A DNA stretch of 15,948 nucleotides, from positions 1 to 15,948 of the forward strand of contig DFHU01000015.1 of NCBI GenBank assembly GCA_002373045.1, given 5' to 3'. The translations under genes and the position numbers were made by a program. This stretch comes from Pseudoselenomonas ruminantium (GTDB taxonomy: Bacteria > Bacillota > Negativicutes > Selenomonadales > Selenomonadaceae). Positions 7,148 through 12,863 of this stretch are shown here, piece by piece (positions within the stretch are counted from its first letter, which is position 1; every line of letters begins with the position of its first letter). The notes under the pieces were generated by a model. That model was not told the origin of the DNA. It ran no database searches and was given only the letters and a program-made list of their open reading frames with translations.

Positions 7148-7159
7148 GGTCATGTGACC
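7148..7159. promoter_or_regulatory. Dyad GGTCA-N2-TGACC upstream of deoD
   Basis: The 12-base sequence GGTCATGTGACC is a perfect 5+5 dyad in an otherwise A/T-rich spacer between the divergent deoD and rnpB units. It could be an operator for deoD. The deoD promoter itself is poorly defined; the best guess on the minus strand is TTGTTT-N17-TAACAT. Confidence 0.3.
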
Positions 7160-7249
7160 ACACTTTACAAAGTAATTTTAGCAAATTCTGTAAATTGGTA
7201 CAAGTGGAATTGTAATGTAAGATGAATTTAGCAGAATTTAGCACCTGAT

Positions 7250-7278
7250 TTGACATATTAATCTTAAAGTGCTATACT
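7250..7278 (+). promoter_or_regulatory. rnpB promoter
   Basis: A perfect TTGACA (7250-7255) and TATACT (7273-7278) are 17 bp apart. The expected start is near 7285, a few bases before the mature RNase P RNA end. Two tandem copies of GAATTTAGCA (7224-7243) lie directly upstream in A/T-rich DNA and could act as an UP element. Confidence 0.85.
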
Positions 7279-7289
7279 TTTTCATGTTG

Positions 7290-7641
7290 AAATAAGTTGT
7301 CAAGACAATCGCGGCTGGCCTAGAGCCAGATGAGGAAAGTCCGGGCTCCATAGGGCAGTGTGCTGGATAACGTCCAGCGAGGGTGACCTTAGGGATAGTG
7401 CCATAGAGATTTAGACCGCCTGACTTGTCAGGTAAGGGTGGAAAGGTGCGGTAAGAGCGCACCAGCAGTCAGGTGACTGGCTGGCTTGGGTAAACCCCAC
7501 ACGGAGCAAGACCAAATAGGGAAGGGATGATGCGGCCCGCGGAACCTTCCGGGTTGAGTCGCTTGAGCCGGCAGGTAACTGCCGTGCCTAGATAAATGAT
7601 TGTCGCCTCCGCTTGCGGATGGAACAAAACTCGGCTTATTG
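7290..7641 (+). ncRNA. rnpB: RNase P RNA, bacterial type A
   Basis: This is the catalytic RNA that cuts the 5' leader from precursor tRNAs. Universal blocks are present: GAGGAAAGTCCGGGCTCC near the 5' end (7331-7348), GGTAAACCCC with the following GGAGCAAGACCAAATAGGG (around 7489-7522), and AGATAAATGATTGTCGCC near the 3' end (7590-7607). The P1 stem closes with AATAAG (7291-7296) pairing CTTATT (7635-7640), which sets the ends to within a few bases. The CTCGGCTTATT 3' end and the overall element order fit the ancestral type A rather than the Bacillus type B. Length is about 350 nt. Confidence 0.97.
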
Positions 7642-7671
7642 ATTGCTTATTCAACCTAAATGCAAATAAGA

Positions 7672-7700
7672 TGGCTGTCATAACGACAGCCACTTTTCAT
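7672..7700 (+). terminator. Terminator after rnpB
   Basis: TGGCTGTC (7672-7679) pairs with GACAGCCA (7685-7692) across a 5-nt loop, followed by CTTTTCAT. The stem is good and the T run moderate. Confidence 0.65.
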
Positions 7701-7774
7701 GTCAGCATGAATTCTGAAAAGAAACTGAAAATTATTTAGAGTTGTGCAAAAATTAAAATCTTATTAAAAAAATT

Positions 7775-7802
7775 GCAGGAATACGACGACTTTTGTCGTA
7801 TT
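7775..7802 (+). promoter_or_regulatory. Intergenic motif GCAGGA-N16-CGTATT (copy 1), with dyad
   Basis: GCAGGA (7775-7780) is followed 16 bp later by CGTATT. The form resembles sigma-H promoters (AGGA box, GAAT box), and two similar copies lie at 8810 and 15792. This copy is the most divergent. Here the motif coincides with a perfect 8-bp dyad AATACGAC/GTCGTATT (7780-7802). It lies just before the riboswitch leader, so it may hold that promoter. Confidence 0.4.
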
Positions 7803-7831
7803 ATATAAATTGGGTGTTACAAAAAATACAT

Positions 7832-7981
7832 AGGATTAAGCTGAATCCAGCCCAGGAGCGGGGGAACCAAGTTTTTGGGGCGAACTTCATGATTACATTA
7901 TTTGACAGTGTAAGGAATGGAGCGGGTGGTCTTCTCTACCCGAGCCCGGCAGCTAACCTCGTAAGCGAACAGAGAGAGGAG
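7832..7981 (+). promoter_or_regulatory. Cyclic di-AMP riboswitch (ydaO/yuaA type)
   Basis: The conserved core is clear: CTGAATCC near the 5' end, GGGGAACCAA (7861-7870), GGGGCGAA (7877-7884), and a 3' block of GAGCCCGGCAGCTAACCTCG (7942-7961) followed by TAAGC. The variable arm lies between the middle and 3' blocks. This class usually lowers expression of cell-wall hydrolase and osmolyte genes when c-di-AMP is high, and a PG-binding/NlpC gene follows at once. The loop CTTCTCT (7931-7937) can pair with AGAGAGG (7973-7979), the pseudoknot known in this class. That 3' strand overlaps the gene's ribosome site GAGGAG (7976-7981). No terminator stem with a T run sits between the riboswitch and the gene, so control of translation is likely (inference). 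Confidence 0.93.
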
Positions 7982-7989
7982 TTGGCTTT

Positions 7990-8652
7990 TTGTTTAAAAA
8001 AGCAACAAAGCGTGTGTTTGCGCTGTCCATGATCCTGATGTCCATGTTTTCTGTGTGTAGTGCGTCTGCATTCCGCGTAGGGGACCAGGGCACGGAAGTA
8101 GCTGAGATACAAGGACAATTGGTCCGTCTTGGTTACGATGTATCGGCTGATGGGGACTTCGGTCCGGCAACAGCTGAAGCTGTTAAAGGTTTCCAGTCTT
8201 CCCACGGGATGACTGCAGATGGACAGGTAGGGCCGTCCACCTATTCGGCTCTTTTAGGCAAATCCATGCCAGTAGTATCCCACGGCAGCAATTACATCAA
8301 TCGTACCATTATTTCCGAATCCATGCAGTACCTTGGTGTGCCGTATGTGTTTGGCGGTACCAGCCCCAGCGGTTTTGACTGCTCCGGCTATGTACAGTAT
8401 GTATTTGCTCATGCTGGCGTACATCTTCCGCGTACGGCAGATGTTCAGTATGAAGTAGGTTCACCTGCTGGTGAGCTCATGCCTGGTGATTTAGTATTCT
8501 TTTCGACGTATTGTCCAGGTGTGTCCCATGTGGGCATCTATCTTGGCGACCGTCAGTTCATTCATGCATCCTCTAGTGTCGGGGTTAGCGTAGCATCTTT
8601 GGACAGCTCCTATTGGGGCAGCTGCTATGTTGGTGCCCGTCGGGTGATGTGA
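7990..8652 (+). CDS. Secreted peptidoglycan hydrolase: PG_binding_1 + NlpC/P60
   Basis: A 220-residue exported cysteine peptidase expected to cut peptide stems of peptidoglycan in the periplasm or wall. The start is TTG 7990, eight bases after GAGGAG. Residues 1-27 form a signal peptide with a likely cut after ASA. A peptidoglycan-binding domain follows (about 28-91) with the family's LGYDVSADGDFGPAT and FQSSHGMTADGQVGPST repeats. The NlpC/P60 domain spans about 105-220, with catalytic C131 in GFDCSGYVQYVF, H180 in SHVGIYLGD and the third residue H192 in FIHASS. It is a single-gene unit behind the c-di-AMP riboswitch, matching the known link between this second messenger and wall remodelling. 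A 7-bp hairpin (GCTTTTT/AAAAAGC, 7985-8003) contains the start codon. Confidence 0.95.
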   Translation: MFKKATKRVFALSMILMSMFSVCSASAFRVGDQGTEVAEIQGQLVRLGYDVSADGDFGPATAEAVKGFQSSHGMTADGQVGPSTYSALLGKSMPVVSHGSNYINRTIISESMQYLGVPYVFGGTSPSGFDCSGYVQYVFAHAGVHLPRTADVQYEVGSPAGELMPGDLVFFSTYCPGVSHVGIYLGDRQFIHASSSVGVSVASLDSSYWGSCYVGARRVM

Positions 8653-8663
8653 TGACATTTTAG

Positions 8664-8690
8664 GGAGAGGCATAGCCTCTCCTATTTTTC
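8664..8690 (+). terminator. Terminator after the NlpC/P60 gene
   Basis: GGAGAGGC (8664-8671) and GCCTCTCC (8675-8682) form a perfect 8-bp stem with a 3-nt loop, followed by TATTTTTC. It is a textbook rho-independent terminator. Confidence 0.85.
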
Positions 8691-8710
8691 TTATCCGGAG
8701 GTGAAAGGAC

Positions 8711-8788
8711 ATGGGGGATTTATTCGTCGTGTTGCTTATCTTTTTTGTTTATGGCTATGCCGAATGGGAAGAAATGTTTGGAGATTAA
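8711..8788 (+). CDS. 25-residue single-pass membrane microprotein, function unknown
   Basis: ATG 8711 follows a very strong ribosome site (GGAGGTGAAAGGAC, 8698-8710). The frame encodes MGDLFVVLLIFFVYGYAEWE and then EMFGD before TAA. Residues 4-16 form a hydrophobic run, short for a full transmembrane helix but close to one if residues 3-18 are counted. The C-terminal part is acidic and aromatic (AEWEEMFGD). It lies after the NlpC terminator and before the intergenic motif at 8810, so it may be expressed by partial read-through or from an unseen promoter. The high-quality ribosome site is the main argument that it is translated. I do not recognise a family. Confidence 0.5.
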   Translation: MGDLFVVLLIFFVYGYAEWEEMFGD

Positions 8789-8809
8789 GAAGAATATTTT
8801 GTAAAGTTA

Positions 8810-8837
8810 GCAGGATTTTGCCTTGAGTTAGCGAAAT
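8810..8837 (+). promoter_or_regulatory. Intergenic motif GCAGGA-N16-CGAAAT (copy 2), upstream of folB
   Basis: GCAGGA (8810-8815) and CGAAAT (8832-8837) are separated by 16 bp, about 70 bp before the folB start. The inner part GCAGGATTTTGCC is itself close to the copy at 15792. The AGGA and GAAAT boxes resemble a sigma-H-type promoter, but this assignment is inference. Confidence 0.45.
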
Positions 8838-8906
8838 ACTCCTTTAGAAAGAGTCCTGTAATCCATCGTACAGGTAAGCTGATTTATAATGATAGGAGTG
8901 ACCACA

Positions 8907-9269
8907 ATGGCAAAAGTGAGAATTCTCAACATGATGTTCTATGGTTTCCATGGCGTTTATGAATATGAACGCGAACAGGGGCAGAAATTCTACATTGATG
9001 TGGAAATTGAGACTCAGGATGACAAACTGGTGGAAACGGATGACCTCAAAGATGGCGTGGATACGGCTGCTGTCTATGATATCGTACGTGATATTACGGA
9101 AAACAAACGTTATACCATGTTGGGCACTCTATCGGCGGCTATTGGCGATAAGCTGCTGGAGAAGTATCCGCATTTCAAAACGGCTATGGCGCGAATTCGT
9201 AAGCCATCTGTGCCTATTTCAGGGCCGCTGGATTGCGTAGAGGTCGAAGTAGTTCGCCATCAGAAATAA
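8907..9269 (+). CDS. folB: Dihydroneopterin aldolase-family protein (FolB-like), atypical active site
   Basis: FolB converts 7,8-dihydroneopterin to 6-hydroxymethyl-7,8-dihydropterin and glycolaldehyde in folate synthesis. ATG 8907 follows AGGAG by 8 bp, giving 120 residues, the family norm; the in-frame ATG at 8889 lies before that ribosome site. The fold signature is clear: YGFHGVYEYEREQGQKFYID (12-31), DTAAVYDIV (52-60) and RIRKPSVPISG (96-106). Aligned by eye with S. aureus FolB, E22, Y54 and the catalytic K100 match E21, Y57 and K99. The pterin-anchoring Glu of the LLEHLAE helix is missing: this protein reads MLGTLSA (71-77), with Gly73 at that position and Ala77 near the next conserved Glu. 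It is a lone gene, not in a fol cluster. The family is certain and the activity less so. Confidence 0.85.
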   Translation: MAKVRILNMMFYGFHGVYEYEREQGQKFYIDVEIETQDDKLVETDDLKDGVDTAAVYDIVRDITENKRYTMLGTLSAAIGDKLLEKYPHFKTAMARIRKPSVPISGPLDCVEVEVVRHQK

Positions 9270-9283
9270 GATTTTAATACTAG

Positions 9284-9321
9284 AGGTCATCAGCCTGCCT
9301 ATAGGCTGGTGGCCTTGTTTT
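9284..9321 (+). terminator. Terminator after folB
   Basis: A 13-bp stem, including three G-T pairs, forms between 9284-9296 and 9303-9315 with a 6-nt loop. It is followed by TTGTTTTA. Confidence 0.8.
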
Positions 9322-9329
9322 ATGTAATA

Positions 9330-9358
9330 TTGCCAAAAGAAGATATCTTTTATATAAT
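9330..9358 (+). promoter_or_regulatory. recA promoter with palindrome in the spacer
   Basis: TTGCCA (9330-9335) and TATAAT (9353-9358) are 17 bp apart. The spacer holds the perfect 10-bp palindrome AAGATATCTT (9340-9349). I see no Gram-positive SOS box (GAAC-N4-GTTC type) or E. coli type (CTGT-N8-ACAG) between 9322 and 9397. Confidence 0.75.
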
Positions 9359-9397
9359 TAATGTAGCTTTTTAAATGAAAGAAAGGATGCAGATAGA

Positions 9398-10489
9398 ATG
9401 GCAGCAGACAAAGATAAAGACAAGGTAGGACGCATAACGGAGGGCGATAGCAAAAAAGCGGCTCTGGCCAGTGCCTTAAAAAAGATTGAAAAGGATTTTG
9501 GCAAAGGGTCGATTATGCGTTTGGGCGATGCCCGTGCACAGATGAATGTGGAGGTTATCCCCACGGGAATTCTGCCGATTGATATTGCTCTGGGAACAGG
9601 CGGCATTCCGCGTGGCCGTATCATTGAGATTTATGGCCCGGAATCTTCCGGTAAGACTACGGTAACTTTGCATATGATTGCCGAAGCCCAGAAAAATGGC
9701 GGCATTGCGGCATTTATTGATGCCGAACATGCTTTAGACCCTGTATATGCGCAGAAACTGGGCGTAGATATTGATGAACTTTTGATTTCCCAGCCGGATA
9801 CCGGTGAACAGGCTCTGGATATCGTAGATGCTTTGGTACGCAGCGGCGCTATCGATATCATTGTCGTAGACTCCGTAGCGGCATTGGTACCGAAAGCGGA
9901 AATTGACGGCGAAATGGGCGACAGCCATGTTGGCCTGCATGCCCGCCTGATGAGCCAGGCCATGCGTAAGCTGACCGGTGTTATCAATAAGTCACAGACC
10001 GTGGCGATTTTCATCAACCAGATTCGTGAAAAAGTCGGTGTGACGTATGGCAATCCGGAAGTGACCACCGGCGGCCGTGCACTGAAATTCTATTCCTCCG
10101 TACGCATGGAAGTGCGCAAGGGCGAAAAGATTACGCAGGGTGCTGATGTAGTCGGTAACCGCACGAAAGTAAAGATTGTCAAGAACAAGATTGCGCCTCC
10201 GTTCAAGACCGCAGAATTTGACATCATGTACGGCGAAGGCGTTTCCCGTCTGGGCACCCTTATCGATATGGGCGTGGAACTGGATATCGTGGACAAGAGT
10301 GGTGCATGGTATTCCTATGAGGGCAACCGCTTAGGTCAGGGCAAGGAAAAGGCCAAAGCCGTTCTGGAAGAAAATCCGGCCATGGTGGAAGAAATCGAAG
10401 GCAAAATCCGCGAAAAACTGGCTACGGATGCCGATGCTTTGGAGAAGGCCGCACCTGCTGATACCAGCGATGATATTGACGAGGATTAA
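9398..10489 (+). CDS. recA: Recombinase RecA
   Basis: RecA forms filaments on single-stranded DNA, drives strand exchange and triggers SOS repressor self-cleavage. The 363-residue chain has the Walker A loop GPESSGKTT (80-88), FIDAEHALDP, the Walker B region IDIIVVDSVAALVPKAEIDGE, the L2 DNA-binding segment GGRALKFYSS and a short acidic C-terminal tail (DTSDDIDED) that normally modulates activity. The N-terminus is about 15-20 residues longer than in E. coli and very charged (AADKDKDKVGR). ATG 9398 follows AAAGGA with normal spacing, so the extension is probably real. It is the first gene of a two-gene unit with recX 3 bp behind. Confidence 0.98.
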   Translation: MAADKDKDKVGRITEGDSKKAALASALKKIEKDFGKGSIMRLGDARAQMNVEVIPTGILPIDIALGTGGIPRGRIIEIYGPESSGKTTVTLHMIAEAQKNGGIAAFIDAEHALDPVYAQKLGVDIDELLISQPDTGEQALDIVDALVRSGAIDIIVVDSVAALVPKAEIDGEMGDSHVGLHARLMSQAMRKLTGVINKSQTVAIFINQIREKVGVTYGNPEVTTGGRALKFYSSVRMEVRKGEKITQGADVVGNRTKVKIVKNKIAPPFKTAEFDIMYGEGVSRLGTLIDMGVELDIVDKSGAWYSYEGNRLGQGKEKAKAVLEENPAMVEEIEGKIREKLATDADALEKAAPADTSDDIDED

Positions 10490-10492
10490 TCC

Positions 10493-10990
10493 ATGTGGGG
10501 AAATCAGAACTATGGGCAGCAGAGGCGTAAGCCGGTAAAGCCTGCTCTGGTGACAGCGGTGGATATGCTGGCTCGTCAGGAGTACAGTGAAAACCGCCTG
10601 TTTGAAAAACTCATGGCAAAAGGTTATGAGGAGGAAGAAGCCTCAGCGGCCATTGCCCGCCTGCAGGAGAAGCATTACTTAAATGATGCGGAATCCTGCC
10701 CGCGGCGGTTTAATTATCTCTACACGGACAGCAGTTACTCCGTGCGGCAGATTTGCGAAAAGCTCAAACAGAAGGGCTATCCCTCATCGCTTGTCAAGTC
10801 CTGCATTCCCGCTGACCGGGAAATGGTGGGGGAACGCGAATACGAAAAAGCTCTCCGTGTTCTCACGAGCAAGTATAAGCGCAGTCAGGATAAGCAGAAA
10901 CTGTTGGCAGCCCTGTTTCGGCGGGGCTATCAAAGTTCGGCCATCTATCGGGCAGTTAATGAATTTTTAGCTGACGCTCCGGATGAATAA
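10493..10990 (+). CDS. recX: Regulatory protein RecX
   Basis: RecX binds RecA filaments and limits their growth and activity. The 165-residue all-helical protein shows three-helix repeats typical of the family: ALVTAVDMLARQEYSENRLF then EKLMAKGY; YSVRQICEKLKQKGYPSSLV; and KLLAALFRRGYQSSAIYRAV. The start codon is 3 bp after the recA stop and has only a weak ribosome site (GAGG inside the recA end), which suggests translational coupling. This gives low RecX relative to RecA, as is usual. Position beside recA makes the call firm. Confidence 0.93.
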   Translation: MWGNQNYGQQRRKPVKPALVTAVDMLARQEYSENRLFEKLMAKGYEEEEASAAIARLQEKHYLNDAESCPRRFNYLYTDSSYSVRQICEKLKQKGYPSSLVKSCIPADREMVGEREYEKALRVLTSKYKRSQDKQKLLAALFRRGYQSSAIYRAVNEFLADAPDE

Positions 10991-10993
10991 ATG

Positions 10994-11037
10994 AAAATGA
11001 GGCCAATGTACACATCACGGTACATTGGCCTCATTTT
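10994..11037. terminator. Bidirectional terminator between recX and the 49-aa gene
   Basis: An 18-bp perfect inverted repeat (AAAATGAGGCCAATGTAC at 10994-11011, complement at 11020-11037) has an 8-nt loop. The A-rich 5' side and TTTT 3' side allow it to work in both directions between convergent genes. Confidence 0.9.
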
Positions 11038-11059
11038 GTCTTGCTCTATATGCAGGGAA

Positions 11060-11209
11060 TTAGTTTTCGCCTTTTTCAGCTTTGGAAAGTTTTGCGCAAG
11101 CAGCAGCGATACGGTCGATAAAATCATATTCCATGGAAGTAGCTTCAAAAGCTTCAGCAAATTCACGGCTGCCCAGTTTCTGGTCAAGAATCTTTTCGCA
11201 ATCACGCAT
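11060..11209 (-). CDS. Unrecognised 49-residue cytosolic protein
   Basis: On the minus strand ATG (11207-11209) follows a strong GGAGGTG ribosome site (11220-11226). The frame runs 49 codons to TAA. The product begins MRDCEKILDQKLGSREFAEA and continues with FEATSMEYDFIDRIAAACAK, ending LSKAEKGEN. It is charged, probably helical, with two cysteines (C4, C38) and no signal peptide or membrane segment. It has its own promoter (TTGCAA-N16-TATAAT) with two inverted repressor-type arms across it, and a strong terminator, so it is a free-standing, regulated single-gene unit. A longer frame on the same strand (10945-11205) overlaps it but has no ribosome site and crosses the terminator. I do not recognise the family; a small regulator or adaptor is possible. 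Confidence 0.7.
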   Translation of the reverse strand: MRDCEKILDQKLGSREFAEAFEATSMEYDFIDRIAAACAKLSKAEKGEN

Positions 11210-11245
11210 GGTTGTTTTTCACCTCCGAATAATTAATGGTACATC

Positions 11246-11296
11246 TTAGTACCTGCTAACAGAAATATATTATAGCAGGTACTAAAAAAATTGCAA
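11246..11296 (-). promoter_or_regulatory. Promoter and FapR-like double arm of the 49-aa gene
   Basis: On the minus strand TTGCAA (11291-11296) and TATAAT (11269-11274) are 16 bp apart. TTAGTACCTGCTA (11246-11258) and its exact complement (11273-11285) form a 13+13 inverted repeat with a 14-nt gap. One arm lies in the spacer touching the -10 box and the other just past the expected start near 11262. Each arm begins TTAGTACCTG, the half-site I know from the FapR operator of Bacillus (TTAGTACC type). The FapR link is inference; repressor binding in general is strongly suggested. Confidence 0.7.
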
Positions 11297-11356
11297 GAGA
11301 TTTTGATAAAAAAATCCATACAAAATATTAATGTGTTATAAAAAATACTAATAACA

Positions 11357-11382
11357 AAAAAGCGCCCTTGCGGACGCTTTTT
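11357..11382 (-). terminator. Terminator after the biotin carboxylase gene
   Basis: On the minus strand AAAAAGCGTCC and GGGCGCTTTTT pair around a GCAA tetraloop, with T-rich sequence following. It lies just past the accC stop codon. Confidence 0.85.
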
Positions 11383-11386
11383 GCTG

Positions 11387-12796
11387 TTAAGCCAAATACA
11401 TGCTTTCGCTGATGGTGTTGGCGAGTTCTTCTTCGTTCATATCCTTGGTATCTTTCGGGGCTGCTTCATAGGCATCCATGCGTTTCTTGATGAACTGGGT
11501 GTCGATGTTGCCCGTACGGAAGTAGGTATCCTTGAGGATTTTCTTGTGCAGGGAAACGGTGGTCTTTACGCCGTCGATGCGGAATTCCTTGAGGGCACGT
11601 TCCATGATTTTGATTGCATCACCACGGGTGCGGCCATGGACGATGATTTTGGCAATCATGGAATCGTAGTACGGCTCGATAGCAAGACCTGCGGTTACGC
11701 CGGAGTCGAAACGGACACGGGGGCCGCTGGGTTCGTGCAGGAAGGTAATCTGTCCCGGGCAGGGCATGAAGTTGTTTTCCGGGTCTTCGGCGTTGATGCG
11801 GCACTCAATGGCGTGACCGGTGAAATTTACATCTTCCTGTGTGAATTCCAGAGCTTCACCGGCAGCAATGCGAATCTGCGTGCGTACGAGGTCAATGCCC
11901 GTAACGGCTTCGGTGATGCCATGTTCCACCTGAATGCGGGGATTGATTTCCATGAAATAGAACTCGTTGTTGGAAAGGTCAAGCAGGAACTCAACCGTAC
12001 CGATATTGGAGTAGTGCACGCTCTTGGCAGCTTTTACCGCAAGACGGCCTACGCGGTTGCGCATATCCTGCGTCAGCGCGATGGACGGAGATTCCTCCAG
12101 AAGTTTCTGGTTGCGGCGCTGCAGGGAACATTCACGCTCACCCAAGTGGAGAACTTCACCGTAGTTATCCGCCACAATCTGCACTTCGATATGGCGGGAA
12201 CGCTCGATATAGTGTTCGAAGTAATACTTGGTTTTGGTGATGTCCACCAAGAGGTTCAGGATGTTTCTGAGGTCGTTTTCGTCATGGGCCACGCACATGC
12301 CCTTGCCGCCGCCGCCGGATACCGGCTTCAGGATAACGGGATAGCCAACCTCAGCGGCAACCTTGATGGCTTCTTCGTTGCTGGTCAAGGGGTCGCTGCC
12401 TTTAGCCATGGGGATGCCGGAAGGCGCGATGGAGGCACGGGCAATGTCCTTGTCACCGACAAGGCGGATGGTTTCCGGCATGGGGCCAATCCAGGTGATG
12501 CCTGCTTCCGTTACCTGTTCGGCAAAGTCTGCATCCTCGGAGAGAAAACCATAACCGGGATGAATGGCATCGGCATGGGTTTCACGGGCAGCCTTTAAGA
12601 TAGCGTCTTTATTGAGATAGCTTTCCAGTGCGTCAGCAGGGCCGACGTTTACCGCCATATCCGCAAGGCGCACATGCAGGGCATTGGCATCGGCATCGGA
12701 ATAAACAGCAACGGTTTCAATGTCCAGTTCCTGGCAGGCACGGATAATGCGTACGGCGATTTCGCCACGGTTAGCAATTAAAATGCGTTTGAACAT
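11387..12796 (-). CDS. accC: Biotin carboxylase (acetyl-CoA carboxylase AccC-type subunit)
   Basis: It carboxylates biotin on a carrier protein using ATP and bicarbonate. The 469-residue chain starts at ATG 12794-12796 behind AGGAGG. Order of motifs: ANRGEIAVRIIRA (8-20), HPGYGFLSE (79-87), GDK with K116, K157 in ILKPVSGGGGKGM (ATP-grasp glycine loop 161-166), CSLQRRNQK (223-231), catalytic FMEINPRIQVEH (281-292 with E283, N285, R287, E291) and EPYYDSMIAK (374-383). The active-site helix reads NPR and EHGITE where AccC usually has NTR and EHPVTE; NPR is also seen in pyruvate carboxylases. So the final acceptor (acetyl-CoA, pyruvate or another) is open. There is no carrier (accB) or transferase gene beside it, unlike the usual accB-accC pair, and the tail after 440 is slightly extended and acidic. 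Its control region carries FapR-like arms. Confidence 0.88.
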   Translation of the reverse strand: MFKRILIANRGEIAVRIIRACQELDIETVAVYSDADANALHVRLADMAVNVGPADALESYLNKDAILKAARETHADAIHPGYGFLSEDADFAEQVTEAGITWIGPMPETIRLVGDKDIARASIAPSGIPMAKGSDPLTSNEEAIKVAAEVGYPVILKPVSGGGGKGMCVAHDENDLRNILNLLVDITKTKYYFEHYIERSRHIEVQIVADNYGEVLHLGERECSLQRRNQKLLEESPSIALTQDMRNRVGRLAVKAAKSVHYSNIGTVEFLLDLSNNEFYFMEINPRIQVEHGITEAVTGIDLVRTQIRIAAGEALEFTQEDVNFTGHAIECRINAEDPENNFMPCPGQITFLHEPSGPRVRFDSGVTAGLAIEPYYDSMIAKIIVHGRTRGDAIKIMERALKEFRIDGVKTTVSLHKKILKDTYFRTGNIDTQFIKKRMDAYEAAPKDTKDMNEEELANTISESMYLA

Positions 12797-12863
12797 AGGA
12801 TTACCTCCTAAACTTTACAACTCAATTTATATTATTGTTGATTATTGTATATAGTTGTACATC

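Noticed and set aside
7238..7693. Two 74-codon minus-strand frames at rnpB
   Set aside because: They are antisense to a conserved structured RNA and lack ribosome sites.
7793..8032. 79-codon plus-strand frame across the riboswitch
   Set aside because: The region is fully explained by the c-di-AMP riboswitch; the frame has no ribosome site and runs into the NlpC gene out of frame.
10945..11205. Minus-strand frame of 86 codons over the recX end
   Set aside because: No ribosome site, and it crosses a strong terminator. A 49-codon frame in another register has a much better start and fits between promoter and terminator.
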